DNA of 64,000 nt, taken from assembly GCA_030681645.1 (NCBI GenBank), contig JAUXRX010000042.1, forward strand, positions 207,534-271,533. The letters run 5' to 3'. A program made the translations under genes and the position numbers. Origin of the DNA: Archangium sp. (GTDB lineage Bacteria > Myxococcota > Myxococcia > Myxococcales > Myxococcaceae). The notes under the pieces are model-generated. The model saw only the letters and a list, made by a program, of their open reading frames with translations. It had not been told where the DNA came from and did not search any database. This document shows positions 18,743 through 27,692 of this stretch, piece after piece (position 1 is the stretch's first letter; each line of letters starts with the position of its first letter).

Positions 18743-19435
18743 TCAGAAACCCCAGGGGTTGTCCTTGACGAGCTTGTTCTGACGGCTGACCGCGGAGATC
18801 AAGGCGTACTTTCGGTCGAAGATGGTGTGCCGGCCGCCTCTCCCAAAGTCATTCTTCCCCCAGCAAACGAAGAGCTGGTGGGGCTCCCCAAACAGCTTGC
18901 CGAGGTTCCGTTTGGTTCTCGGCTCCCCCGCGGGGAGGATCTCGACGTCATTCAGGCTCGTCGGAAACGACTTCTTGTCCTGATTGTAGAGCAAGTCGCC
19001 GGTGAACAAGTACCACTCCTTCTTTCCGAGCTTGAAATACTCGAGGAACGTGACGTTCACCGGCACCTGGCGGTTGGTCCTGGCCTGGAGCTTCTGGAGC
19101 ACCGCTCGCCACCTGCTCTTGTCGACCTTCGCCGCGCCCGGGTTCGCTCGCAGCTCTGTCTCGACGAGGTGTTTCCCCCAGAAGAGGTTGATGAGCGCTT
19201 GCTTGTGAAATCGGCGCCTCAGCTTGTCGAGCTCGGCCATCGGCACGTCGGTGAAACAGTTGTCGAACGCGCCCGTGATGCCGATGCTCTCGTAGCCGTC
19301 AGGCATCACGTACTTCATCAGGCTGAGCGATGCCGGCTTGCGATTGATCGTGACGCGACACGAGTAATAGGGGCGCACCGATTCCGGCCTGATGCCGAAC
19401 ACCTCGTTCAGGTAACCGGCGAAGTGGTTGATCAT
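18743..19435 (-). CDS. unknown protein (230 aa)
   Basis: The product begins MINHFAGYLNEVFGIRPESV and has a composition unlike its neighbours: many Lys, Asn, Phe and Tyr residues, and motifs such as FWGKHLVETELR and VNVTFLEYFKLGKKEWYLF. No signal peptide, membrane segment or family I recognise. Start choice is uncertain: GTG at 19450 or an upstream TTG would add a few residues. Codon use is less GC3-biased than in adjacent genes, which suggests transfer. It is flanked by a truncated NAD(P)-binding gene and divergent from a kinase. Confidence 0.7.
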   Translation of the reverse strand: MINHFAGYLNEVFGIRPESVRPYYSCRVTINRKPASLSLMKYVMPDGYESIGITGAFDNCFTDVPMAELDKLRRRFHKQALINLFWGKHLVETELRANPGAAKVDKSRWRAVLQKLQARTNRQVPVNVTFLEYFKLGKKEWYLFTGDLLYNQDKKSFPTSLNDVEILPAGEPRTKRNLGKLFGEPHQLFVCWGKNDFGRGGRHTIFDRKYALISAVSRQNKLVKDNPWGF

Positions 19436-19540
19436 CGAGGTCTTGTCCACGCGCCGCTTCAAAGCGCCAATGGCGGGGCGTGTCGATCGCTTTGGAGACG
19501 GACGACGAGCGCCGGCCCCACAGGAGTATGCTGCCGCTCC

Positions 19541-22156
19541 GTGCCGAGCGACGCCGACCACCACGCGACCCCGGGCGCAGCCGACCTCGCAGACACCCTC
19601 ACCGCGCCCACGAAGTCTCCGGGCGACCGGAGCCTCCGGACGCTGCCGACCGTCGACCCGGGTCAGTACTTGCGGGGCGCTGAGATTGCCCGCGGAGGCA
19701 TGGGCCGCATCGTGGCCGCGCGCGACCTGCGGTTGGGCCGCGACGTGGCCATCAAGGAGATCTTCGGCGCGACGCCCGACCTGGAGCTGAGGTTCGAGCG
19801 GGAGATCCGCATCACCGCGCGGCTGCAGCACCCGTCCATCGTGGACGTGCACGAGGCCGGGTACTGGCCCAGCGGCGAGCCGTTCTTCGTCATGAAGCTC
19901 GTGCAGGGGCGGTCGCTGGAGGCGGCCATCGCGCGCACGCCCCCCGCAGCGCGGCTCTCGCTGCTCCCCCATCTCGTCGCAGCTACCGACGCGCTCGCCT
20001 ACGCCCACGCGCATCGGGTCATTCACCGCGACCTCAAGCCAGGCAACGTCCTGGTCGGAGACTTCGGAGAGACGGTCGTCATCGACTGGGGCCTGGCCAA
20101 GCACCTCGACGACCCGAGCGATGAGCTCACCACGGCCCTCGGGCACGACGCCGACGTGCCTGCGCTGACTCAGGCGGGGGCGGTGATGGGCACGCCTGCG
20201 TACATGGCGCCAGAACAGGCCCGCGGAGAACCCGTCGACGAGCGCGCCGACGTCTATGCGCTCGGCGCGATGCTGTACCACCTGCTGGCGGGCAGCCCGC
20301 CGTACACCGGGAACACGGCGCGCGAGGTGGTCGACAGCGTGCTGGCCGGCCCGCCCGCCCGGCTCGAGGCCGAGGGCGCCGCGATCCCCAGCGACCTGGG
20401 GACCATCGTGGCGAAGGCCATGGCCCGCGAGCCGTCGGAGAGGTACCCCAGCGCGAAGGAGCTCGCCGACGAGCTGCGGACCTTCCAGACCGGGAAGCTG
20501 GTGGCGAGCCACCAGTACTCGCTCGGACAACTCGCCCGGCGGTGGCTCAGGCGCAACCGGGCACCGGTGGCCGTGGGTGCCGCGGCCGCCCTCGTGCTGA
20601 CCGGGTTTGGCGTCGTGAGCATCGCCGAGATCAGCCGGTCGCGCGGAATCGCCGAGACGCGGCGCGCCGAGGCCGAGGATCTCCTCGACTTCATGCTCTT
20701 CGACCTGCGCGAGAAGCTCGAGCCCCTCGGCCGGCTGGACCTGCTGGGCTCGGTCGCCGGGAAGGCCGCGCGCTACTACGAGCGGCAGTCCGACCTTCGT
20801 CCCGAGGACCTGCTCAGGCGCAGCGAGGCCCTCACCAACCTCGGCGACGTGCTGGACGCCCGCGGCGACCTGGCCGAGGCCCTGCGCCAACAGCAGGCGT
20901 CCCTCGAGTTGCTCGAGCGGGTGCTGGCGGCCGACCCTCGCCGGCCAGACGCACTGCGAGGGGTCCCCTGGCGGCACCTCGCGATCGGCGGAATCAGAGG
21001 CCAGCAGGGCGACATGGCCGGACAGAGAGCGTCCTTCGAGCGTGCGCGAGCGCTGGCGGCGCAGCTGGTGGCCCGGGCCCCGGCCGACCCCGAAGCGCAG
21101 ATCGTGCTGCTCGAGACCACCACGCTCCTCGCGGAGTACCACAAGCAGCACGAAGGCCTCGCCGACGCGCTGGCGCTCCACCTCGAGGTGACAGGCCAGC
21201 TCGAGCGCCTCGTCGCCAGCAGCACCTCACCGTCGGACTGGCAATTCCGGCTCATGCGCAACCAGGCCGACGTGGCCTCGGTGCGGGAGCTCCAGGGAGA
21301 CCTCTCGGGCGCGCTCGCGGCGTACCGCGCCGCGATGAAGCTCGGCGAAGCGCTGCTCGCGACCGAACCCGGCAACGCCACCTGGCAGCGCGTCGTCGGT
21401 GAATTGCACCTGCGGCTGGGCAAGGTCCTCCACGGCCGGGGAGAAGGGGCGCTCGCCCTGGCCGAGTTCCGCGCTGGCGTGACCAGCGGCGCCGCCCTGC
21501 TGGCACGCGACCCCAGCAACGCCCTGGTGTCGCGCGACCTGTCGGTGCGCCTCAACGCGCTGGGCGACGCGCTCCTCGACGAGGGCCAGGTCGGTGAGGC
21601 GCTGAGCAACTACCAGCAGGCGCTGGGCCTGCGACGCGCGCTCGCGGCGCGCGACCTCAGCGACCTCGAAGCGCAGCGGGATCTGGGCACCAGCCTGAGC
21701 AACGTCGGCGCCGCGCTCCTCGCGCAGGGCGACGCGAAGGGCGCGCAGGAGCACTTCGAGCAGGACCTCGCCATCGCCCGTAAGTGTGCGCAGGCCGAGC
21801 CCAACAGCACCTCCTCCCTGGACGATCTGGCGGTCAGCCACAGCCGGCTGGGGGGCGCCCTGCTCGCCCTGGAGGACGTGGCGGGCGCCGTGAAACACTT
21901 CCAGGAATGCCGGGAACTGCTGGCGAGGCTCGTCGCGGAGGACCCCACCAGCGCGCGCCAGCTGGGGAACCTGGCCGAGAGCCACGAGCAGTTGGGCAAG
22001 GCGTACCTCGCCCTGGGCGAACGGCTGCTCGCCCGAAGGGAGTTCGAGTCGGCGCTGGCGCGGCAGCGCCAGCTCGTGGCTCGTGATGAGACGAACGAGG
22101 TGGCGCGGCAGACCCTCGAGTCGCTGCAGCGCCAGCTCGAGGCCTGCCGCGACTGA
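19541..22156 (+). CDS. Ser/Thr protein kinase with TPR-type C-terminal region
   Basis: 871 residues from GTG at 19541. The kinase domain is about residues 45-310: glycine loop IARGGMGRIV, lysine in VAIKEIFG, catalytic loop HRDLKPGNVLV near 161, magnesium loop written DWG near 180 (VVIDWGLAKHL) as in many myxobacterial and planctomycetal kinases, and GTPAYMAPEQ. A membrane span lies near 340-362 (VAVGAAAALVLTGFGVVSI). The outside part is about 500 residues of TPR-like helices rich in Ala/Leu (for example LAEALRQQQASLELLERVLA). Probably an envelope-signal sensor kinase. Transcribed alone; the MpaB-like gene starts 106 bp further. Confidence 0.88.
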   Translation: MPSDADHHATPGAADLADTLTAPTKSPGDRSLRTLPTVDPGQYLRGAEIARGGMGRIVAARDLRLGRDVAIKEIFGATPDLELRFEREIRITARLQHPSIVDVHEAGYWPSGEPFFVMKLVQGRSLEAAIARTPPAARLSLLPHLVAATDALAYAHAHRVIHRDLKPGNVLVGDFGETVVIDWGLAKHLDDPSDELTTALGHDADVPALTQAGAVMGTPAYMAPEQARGEPVDERADVYALGAMLYHLLAGSPPYTGNTAREVVDSVLAGPPARLEAEGAAIPSDLGTIVAKAMAREPSERYPSAKELADELRTFQTGKLVASHQYSLGQLARRWLRRNRAPVAVGAAAALVLTGFGVVSIAEISRSRGIAETRRAEAEDLLDFMLFDLREKLEPLGRLDLLGSVAGKAARYYERQSDLRPEDLLRRSEALTNLGDVLDARGDLAEALRQQQASLELLERVLAADPRRPDALRGVPWRHLAIGGIRGQQGDMAGQRASFERARALAAQLVARAPADPEAQIVLLETTTLLAEYHKQHEGLADALALHLEVTGQLERLVASSTSPSDWQFRLMRNQADVASVRELQGDLSGALAAYRAAMKLGEALLATEPGNATWQRVVGELHLRLGKVLHGRGEGALALAEFRAGVTSGAALLARDPSNALVSRDLSVRLNALGDALLDEGQVGEALSNYQQALGLRRALAARDLSDLEAQRDLGTSLSNVGAALLAQGDAKGAQEHFEQDLAIARKCAQAEPNSTSSLDDLAVSHSRLGGALLALEDVAGAVKHFQECRELLARLVAEDPTSARQLGNLAESHEQLGKAYLALGERLLARREFESALARQRQLVARDETNEVARQTLESLQRQLEACRD

Positions 22157-22262
22157 GCCCACCGCGGACGCGGGAAGAGGAGAAATCGCGGCGGACGAAG
22201 GAGCGCGACGCCGAGCTCGGTGGGGCCGTCCGTTCACGGCGCGCTGGGAGTAGGCTGGAGGC

Positions 22263-23333
22263 ATGGACCTCACCCGGTCGACCCCGCAGATCGACGCCGA
22301 GCTCGACGCCTGGCGCCGGCGCAGTGACGACCTCGGTGACGCGGTCGTCGCCGAGCTGATCCGCTCGGGCGCCATGCGCGGCCGCGGAGGAGATCTCGTC
22401 ACCGCGGTCGAGACCCACGCGAAGGCTGGTGGGCGGGCCTGCGCCGAGCTGCTCGACCACGCCTTCACGGTGCCCTCGTGGGTGCGCTTCCCCGACATGC
22501 GCGCGGGCACCGGGCTCGGCCTGCGCACGGTGGTGCAGTCGGCGCTCTCGCTCATCCTCGGCAGCCTGCTCGAGACCTACGGCTCGGCGCGCGGGGCGAA
22601 GGTGCTCATTCGCGGAGGCATGCTCAGGGACCACGTGCTGCAGCGCCTGCACGACACCAACACCTTCGTGCTCGAGATCGCCGCTTCGCGCGGCCCGATG
22701 CCCGGCACCACCGCGCACCGCCACATCCTCCGCACCCGGCTGGTGCACGCCTTCATCCGCCACGGAATGCTCAAGCGCGGCGACTGGAACTTCGACTGGG
22801 GCCACCCCATCAACCAGGAAGACTACGCGTCGACGCTGCTCGCCTTCTGCCACGTGTACCTGCGCAGCATGGCCCGCCTCGGCGCCACGCCCACCGCCGA
22901 GGAAGAGGCGTCGGTGCATCACCTCTACCGCTGGGTCGGCTACGTGATGGGCATCGCGCCCGAGCTGCTCACCGTCGATCGCGCCGAAGAGCAGGTGCTC
23001 TACGCGAACATCACCCGCCGCCAGCTGCACCCCGACGCCGACAGCCGCGTGCTCGCCCGCAGCCTCATCGGCGCGCTCGCTGGCCGACGCCCCATGTTCC
23101 TTCCCGCCAGCGCGCTCGAGGCGCTCGCGCGGCGCATGCTGGGTGACGAGCTCAGCGACGAGCTGGGGCTCACGCCCTCGCGCGCGTGGAGCACGATGAC
23201 CCACGCCCTGCCGTTGTTCAGCCGCGCGCAGCTGCAGGTCGAGCGGGTGCCCTTCACCCGCTTTCCCCTCGAGCACCTCGGTGAGCGCGTGGCGCGGCTG
23301 GTGTACGAGCGCGGGTTCCTCCCGGCGCCCTGA
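22263..23333 (+). CDS. MpaB-type oxygenase (DUF2236) family protein
   Basis: 356 residues, mostly helical, without signal peptide. Segments such as VPSWVRFPDM, LIRGGMLRDHVLQRLHDTNT, TRLVHAFIRHGML and NQEDYASTLLAFCHVYLRSM match the layout of the MpaB/DUF2236 family. Its characterised members include fungal MpaB and the bacterial latex-clearing protein, which use haem to cleave isoprenoid double bonds. The reaction here is unknown. Independent transcription is likely; the downstream gene converges. Confidence 0.78.
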   Translation: MDLTRSTPQIDAELDAWRRRSDDLGDAVVAELIRSGAMRGRGGDLVTAVETHAKAGGRACAELLDHAFTVPSWVRFPDMRAGTGLGLRTVVQSALSLILGSLLETYGSARGAKVLIRGGMLRDHVLQRLHDTNTFVLEIAASRGPMPGTTAHRHILRTRLVHAFIRHGMLKRGDWNFDWGHPINQEDYASTLLAFCHVYLRSMARLGATPTAEEEASVHHLYRWVGYVMGIAPELLTVDRAEEQVLYANITRRQLHPDADSRVLARSLIGALAGRRPMFLPASALEALARRMLGDELSDELGLTPSRAWSTMTHALPLFSRAQLQVERVPFTRFPLEHLGERVARLVYERGFLPAP

Positions 23334-23342
23334 GCCTGCTGT

Positions 23343-24590
23343 TCAGAAGAGCGCGGTGGGGTCGAGCGTCGACTGAATGAAGTGACCCGGGAAGCCCTGG
23401 CCAGCCCCCGCGACCGTGTTGGCGTTGAAGATGGTGCCTCCGAACCCGCCCTCGCCACCCGAGGCCCCGCCACCCGAGCCACCACGCCGGTAGAAGCCCG
23501 CCGTGACGGCTGTGACCGCGCCGGGAGTGCCGCCTGCGACGTCGGTGCTTCCGGTGACGGTCAGGGTCGGGGCGAGCAGGTGCACGATGCCGCCGCCACC
23601 CCCGCCCCCGGGCGCGAGGAGGACGCTGCCGCCGCCGCCGGTGCCGCCGTGAGCCGCCGCCGTGCCCGCGAAGGAAACGGAGACGCGCGAAGCGAGGATG
23701 ATCACGCCACCCGCGCCGCCGCCACCACCCGTGGCGGAGTTGCCGCCGTTGGCCGTGATGAGTCCGCTCGACGCCACCGAGAGGGCAGCGCCGCCCAGCA
23801 GCGTGAAGGTCCCTCCGCCGTCCCCGCTCTCGCCCTGCGGGCCCGCCGCACCACCAGCGCCGCCGCCCGCGAGGCCCGGGCGCAGCACCTGCCGCGCTGA
23901 GGACAGCGAGAGCGCGCTGCCACCCCTGCCACCGGGCGCCTGGACTCCACCCGGAGCGAGCGCGCCAGGGCCCGCGGGGAGAAGGCTCACGCCGGGATGC
24001 ACCGACGGCTGAAAGGCACCGCCGCCCGTCACCGAGTCCCACCCGTGGCTGGTCCCCAGCGCGCCGACGTCCACGACGACGGTGCCTGCGACGTTGACCA
24101 CCCCACTGCAGCGGATGACGGTGCCGCTCGGAACCAGGAGCATCGCGCCAGCGGCCACCGTACAGGTCGTGAACTGCAGGTTGACCGGCATGGTCGCTGA
24201 CCAGTTCGTGTTGGTGTTGATCTGCAGCGGGCCGGCGCTGCCGTCGCCGTAGATGCGAAGCTGGCCATCAGCGCCGGCGGGGCCGGTCGCACCTGCAGGG
24301 CCGGTCGCGCCCGTTGCACCGGTTGCGCCCGTCGCGCCCGCCGGTCCCGTCGCGCCCGCCGGTCCCGTCGCGCCCGCCGGTCCCGTCGCACCCGCCGGTC
24401 CCGTCGCACCCGCCGGTCCTGTCGGGCCCTGGGCACCCGGCGAACCTGCGGCTCCCGGTGCACCCGCAGCGCCCGCTGGGCCGGGGACGCCGTTGGCACC
24501 CGCGGGACCTGCAGGGCCCACAGGCCCCTCGACGGGCGTGCAGGCCGCGAACATGACGAACGACAGAACAGCCAGGGGGGTGATGCGCAT
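23343..24590 (-). CDS. lipoprotein with collagen-like Gly-X-Y repeats
   Basis: 415 residues. MRITPLAVLSFVMFAAC gives a lipobox (FAAC). Residues about 20-95 are an uninterrupted collagen-like triplet region dominated by GPAGAT and GATGAT units. The C-terminal 300 residues are Gly/Ser/Ala-rich with beta-helix-like low complexity (GGGGGAGGVIILASRVSV, then GGTGGGGSVLLAPGGG). It is probably a surface fibre or stalk protein with a trimeric collagen segment. It lies 101 bp downstream of the second arsA locus on the same strand. Confidence 0.82.
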   Translation of the reverse strand: MRITPLAVLSFVMFAACTPVEGPVGPAGPAGANGVPGPAGAAGAPGAAGSPGAQGPTGPAGATGPAGATGPAGATGPAGATGPAGATGATGATGATGPAGATGPAGADGQLRIYGDGSAGPLQINTNTNWSATMPVNLQFTTCTVAAGAMLLVPSGTVIRCSGVVNVAGTVVVDVGALGTSHGWDSVTGGGAFQPSVHPGVSLLPAGPGALAPGGVQAPGGRGGSALSLSSARQVLRPGLAGGGAGGAAGPQGESGDGGGTFTLLGGAALSVASSGLITANGGNSATGGGGGAGGVIILASRVSVSFAGTAAAHGGTGGGGSVLLAPGGGGGGGIVHLLAPTLTVTGSTDVAGGTPGAVTAVTAGFYRRGGSGGGASGGEGGFGGTIFNANTVAGAGQGFPGHFIQSTLDPTALF

Positions 24591-24691
24591 GCGGTGATTC
24601 CTCCAGAGGGCCGGACACTATCTCTTCAGTCGGTCGCTGCGATCTCGTCGTGAGCCACCCGGACTCAGCTCGACGGCAACCACCACCGGGC

Positions 24692-25696
24692 TCAGGGCGC
24701 CGCCGCGCGGCCCAGGGCTTCGAGTGCGGCGACGCCGACCGGTGGCTGAGCACGCCACGGCACGACGAACGTGCGCTTCGCGAGGCCAGCGGCGATGCGC
24801 GCGAGCTGGCGCCGTTCACCGTTGAGCCGCGCGGCGAGGAGCGGGTCCTTCGTGCCCGACGCGGCCAGGCTCCGGTTCACCACCCACGCGAAGGGCTCGA
24901 TGTGCGCGCGCCGCAGGTCTTCCTGGAGCGCGGCCGCCTGGGAGACCGGCGTCGTCTCGGGCAGCGTCACGATGATCACCCGCGTCAGCGCCGGGTCCTG
25001 CAAGCGCATCAGCGGCGTGGTGATGCGCTTCGGCTCGACGCCCGGCCCGAGGCTGGCCAGCGTCTGCCGGTGGTAGGCGCCGGTCGCGTCCATCAGCAGC
25101 AGGGAGTGCCCGGTGGGCGCGGTGTCGAGCACCACGAAGGTGCGCCGCGCCTCGCTGATCACCCGCGAGAAGGCGTGGAACACCGCCACCTCCTCGGTGC
25201 AGGGCGAGCGGAGATCTTCGAGGAGCAGCGCCTTGCCCTGCTCGTCGAGCTCGCGCCCACGCCGCGCGACGATCTCGTCGACGTACCGCTGCGTCTCGAC
25301 CACGGGGTCGATGCGGCGCACCTGCAGCCCGGCCACCTCGCCCTCGAGCGTCGCGGTGAGGTGAGCCGCGGGATCCGTCGTGGTCAGGTGCACGGCGTGG
25401 CCCCGCTTCGCCAGCGCGACCGCCAGGGCCGCGGCGAGGGTCGTCTTCCCCACGCCTCCCTTGCCCATCACCATCACCAGCCCGTGGCCTGCGCGCTCGA
25501 GCTCGTCGACCAACGCGCCGAGCGCGAGCGCTGGCAGCGGCGCCTGCGCCACGGGGGCGGCCTCGAGGGTGGCGGCGCCGCCCCACAGCGAGCGGAGCGC
25601 GGCCAGCCCGACCATGTCGACGGGGCGCAGCGGTACTTCGTCGCGGGGCAGGGACGCGAGAGAAGGCGGGAGCGACGCGATGGCGCGCTGGCCCAC
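24692..25696 (-). CDS. arsA: ArsA-family ATPase, second half of a broken double-domain gene
   Basis: Open frame of 334 residues. After LESVGQRAIASLPPSLASL (normally the end of the first ArsA half) it enters a complete second ATPase half: P-loop MGKGGVGKTT near residue 80, the switch DTAPTGHSLLLMD, and C-terminal VTLPETTPVSQA. ArsA energises ArsB-type arsenite efflux, and two ATP sites in one chain are normal. The first half is missing its middle and is out of frame (see 25697-25985), so this piece may be translated alone from GTG 25696 or not at all. Confidence 0.7.
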   Translation of the reverse strand: MGQRAIASLPPSLASLPRDEVPLRPVDMVGLAALRSLWGGAATLEAAPVAQAPLPALALGALVDELERAGHGLVMVMGKGGVGKTTLAAALAVALAKRGHAVHLTTTDPAAHLTATLEGEVAGLQVRRIDPVVETQRYVDEIVARRGRELDEQGKALLLEDLRSPCTEEVAVFHAFSRVISEARRTFVVLDTAPTGHSLLLMDATGAYHRQTLASLGPGVEPKRITTPLMRLQDPALTRVIIVTLPETTPVSQAAALQEDLRRAHIEPFAWVVNRSLAASGTKDPLLAARLNGERRQLARIAAGLAKRTFVVPWRAQPPVGVAALEALGRAAAP

Positions 25697-25985
25697 CGAC
25701 TCGAGCGAGCACGCGCTGGCGGTAGGCGTCGGCGGCGGTGTCGGGGTCGATGTTGAGCACGCTCAGGCCCGGCGCCCCCGGCACCGGCACCGGCTCGTTG
25801 CGCAGCGGCACACCGAGGATCTCGTCGAGGTTCGAGGCCGCGTCGGTGCTGACGAGGAGCACGCGCTTGCCCGACTCCGCCAGGGAGAGCGCCGTGGCGG
25901 CGGAGAGCGAGGTCTTCCCCACGCCGCCCTTCCCGGTGAAGAACAGGAACGGCGTCGCTGCAGTCAACAGTCCGGGGCTCGGCAT
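25697..25985 (-). pseudogene. arsA: arsA N-terminal fragment, out of frame with the rest
   Basis: ATG at 25985 opens the first ArsA half: PFLFFTGKGGVGKTSLSAAT (P-loop), VLLVSTDAASNLDEILG and IDPDTAADAYRQRVLA. At that point the expected central 170 or so residues (including the DTAPTGHT switch of the first half) are absent, and homology resumes in another frame with SLESVGQRA. The junction is at about 25697-25710. This is an internal deletion that is not a multiple of three. The frame happens to stay open further by chance in GC-rich DNA. Confidence 0.72.
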
Positions 25986-26046
25986 TGGGTGTCATGTAGC
26001 AACTGGCGAGGTTGAAACCTGCATGCGCTCGCAGTCTGTTGGGCCC

Positions 26047-26880
26047 GTGAATCAGCAGGGAGGGCAGGGGAAGAGCGCCGTGTTCTGGGTGCTGCTCGCG
26101 GCTGGCGGCACGTGCGCCATGTGCTCGGTGCTCACCGCGGGCGTCATGTTCCTCGGCCTCTTCAGCGTGGATGACTCGAACCTGACCCCCGTCCGCCCCG
26201 CGAGCGCCCACGGGCTGATCCCCACGGGGAACACGCCGAACCTCTATCCCGGGAGCCCCGGCTGGTTGCCCAGCGGGCGCGGGGTGCAGATCCCGGAACC
26301 CGAGGTCTTCGACGGCAGGCCCATGGGCCTGTGGTGGAGGTACACCGTGCTCTCCGACGGCAAGACGATGGGCGCCGTGATGACGCTCTTCCTCGAGGAC
26401 GGCACGATGGCGGTGCACCCGCGGCCCGGCGGTAGGGTGCTGTTCGATATCGAGGGCCAACGCGCGCAGCCGGGGAGCACCGGCGTCGGCACGTTCGAGG
26501 TCGAAGACGGCAGGTTCACCCAGCACCTGGGCGGCTACGACTCGAGCGACACCTTCGAGTCGGGCAGCGACGGTGACGGGCCATACTTCAAGGTGGGCGC
26601 GGCGAAGTACGCGGCGCTCTCGCCGCCGACGCCCGGGCAATTGGTCGGTGCGTGGAAGAGCCCCAGGGGCAAGTTCGTGGTCAACGAAGACGGCACCTTC
26701 GAGCTGGGCAACGTCATCTTCAACGAGGACTCCGTGGTGGCCGGAGGAAGCAAGGGCACGTGGGTGCTCGACGGGTTCCTGCTGCAACTGAGCCCGCCCG
26801 ATGCACCGTCGTGGATCTCGCTCGTCGGCATGAGCGGCTCGCTCCTCGTCATGGGACAGACGGTGTACTCGCGGCAGTGA
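26047..26880 (+). CDS. single-span membrane protein of unknown function
   Basis: About 277 residues from GTG 26047 (an ATG at 26023 would add eight). A short cytoplasmic start is followed by a membrane segment (SAVFWVLLAAGGTCAMCSVL). The rest is a soluble region with repeated strand-rich modules: GLWWRYTVLSDGKTMGAVMT near residue 95 and GAWKSPRGKFVVNEDGTFEL near 205, each resembling lipocalin-like or META-type strands. Divergent from the arsA locus and followed 14 bp later by another small exported protein, so likely a two-gene operon. Family not recognised. Confidence 0.68.
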   Translation: MNQQGGQGKSAVFWVLLAAGGTCAMCSVLTAGVMFLGLFSVDDSNLTPVRPASAHGLIPTGNTPNLYPGSPGWLPSGRGVQIPEPEVFDGRPMGLWWRYTVLSDGKTMGAVMTLFLEDGTMAVHPRPGGRVLFDIEGQRAQPGSTGVGTFEVEDGRFTQHLGGYDSSDTFESGSDGDGPYFKVGAAKYAALSPPTPGQLVGAWKSPRGKFVVNEDGTFELGNVIFNEDSVVAGGSKGTWVLDGFLLQLSPPDAPSWISLVGMSGSLLVMGQTVYSRQ

Positions 26881-26894
26881 GCTACGCTGCGGTG

Positions 26895-27287
26895 GTGCGC
26901 CTGCCCCTGATGGTCCTGCTCGTCGCGTCGTTCGCGTTGGCTGCCCCGAAGAAGAAGAAGGTGGTGGTGCCCCCGAAGTCGGCCGCGAACATCGCGACCG
27001 AGGTGGCCATCAAGAAGACGCTCGATGGCGTCGAGGAGAAGGTCGGCGGGTGCGTGCTCGACCACGCCGGGCCCGCCGCGTTCACGCTGGTGGTGAAGGC
27101 GAAGATCGCCATCAACAGCGCGGGCCAGTTGATGGGCACCACGCTCACCACCACGCCCGAGAGCCCGGCTTCGGAGAAGACGAGAAAGTGCATCGACGGT
27201 GTGCTGCAGACGCTCGCCTGGCCGAAGAGCGCCGCGCCCATGGTCAACGCCGAGCGGGAATGGACGTTCAGCACCGAGAGCAAGTGA
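26895..27287 (+). CDS. small exported protein resembling AgmX/PglI C-terminal domains
   Basis: About 130 residues from GTG 26895 (or 26892). Signal peptide RLPLMVLLVASFALAAPKKK, then a domain with two spaced cysteines: GCVLDHAG, a strand pair KAKIAINSAGQLMGTTLTTT, and KCIDGVLQTLAWPKSA. This Cys...Cys-x-WP layout resembles the TonB-like C-terminal domain of AgmX/PglI proteins linked to gliding motility in myxobacteria. Similarity is judged by eye. It follows the membrane protein gene by 14 bp. Confidence 0.6.
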   Translation: MRLPLMVLLVASFALAAPKKKKVVVPPKSAANIATEVAIKKTLDGVEEKVGGCVLDHAGPAAFTLVVKAKIAINSAGQLMGTTLTTTPESPASEKTRKCIDGVLQTLAWPKSAAPMVNAEREWTFSTESK

Positions 27288-27342
27288 AGGACTGGCGCGC
27301 CGAGCTGAAGGCGCCCTGCGCGAGGCCATTCTCGGCCCGTGA

Positions 27343-27645
27343 CTACTTCTTCTTTGCGGCTTCCAGCTCGGCGACTCGCGCGCGGAGCTTGTCCCGCTCG
27401 GTGGCCAGGTTGTTGAGCTGAAGTTGCTGGGCGTGCACCTGCGCGTGGAGCCTCACCAGCTCGCGGCTCTCGCCGGGTGGCGGGATCAGCTTCTGCATGG
27501 CGGCCTCGAGTTCCTGGCGGACCTCGAGGAGCTCTGCCTGGAGCAGTTCGCGATCTTCTGATTCTTCCGAGAGGAGTTGCTCGAGCTTCCTGGTGCGGGC
27601 TTGCGCCTTCTCGAGCGCGTCTCGGAGAGTTCGATCGTCGGACAT
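27343..27645 (-). CDS. coiled-coil protein (100 aa)
   Basis: From ATG 27645 the product MSDDRTLRDALEKAQARTRK continues as nearly uninterrupted heptads (LEQLLSEESEDRELLQAELL, then RVAELEAAKKK at the end) with a short break at LIPPPGES. No signal peptide, so cytoplasmic. A longer frame to 27711 would translate the REP-like hairpin and is rejected. It is 48 bp downstream of the HAD gene on the same strand. Function unknown. Confidence 0.65.
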   Translation of the reverse strand: MSDDRTLRDALEKAQARTRKLEQLLSEESEDRELLQAELLEVRQELEAAMQKLIPPPGESRELVRLHAQVHAQQLQLNNLATERDKLRARVAELEAAKKK

Positions 27646-27651
27646 GGTCTG

Positions 27652-27686
27652 CCCTCTCCCCGACCCTCTCCCCCTCGGGGAGAGGG
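27652..27686. repeat. REP-like hairpin, second family
   Basis: Arms ccctctcccc (27652-27661) and ggggagaggg (27677-27686). The sequence is nearly identical to 3076-3108. It sits between the HAD gene stop and the coiled-coil gene start, so it could act as an mRNA-stability or attenuator hairpin within the transcript. Confidence 0.78.
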
Positions 27687-27692
27687 AGACAC

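Noticed and set aside
18710..19540. In-frame upstream extension of the TPR kinase by about 277 codons
   Set aside because: It runs antisense to the unknown gene at 18743-19435 and shows no domain; GTG 19541 gives a typical kinase N-terminus.
19436..21181. Very long minus-strand open frame opposite the TPR kinase
   Set aside because: It is a shadow of a high-GC coding strand (Arg/Gly/His-rich, no domains); only its 3' part up to 19435 has coding character.
22157..22262. Short gap searched for tRNA or promoter elements
   Set aside because: No cloverleaf or clear -35/-10 pattern could be supported; no tRNA was found anywhere in the window.
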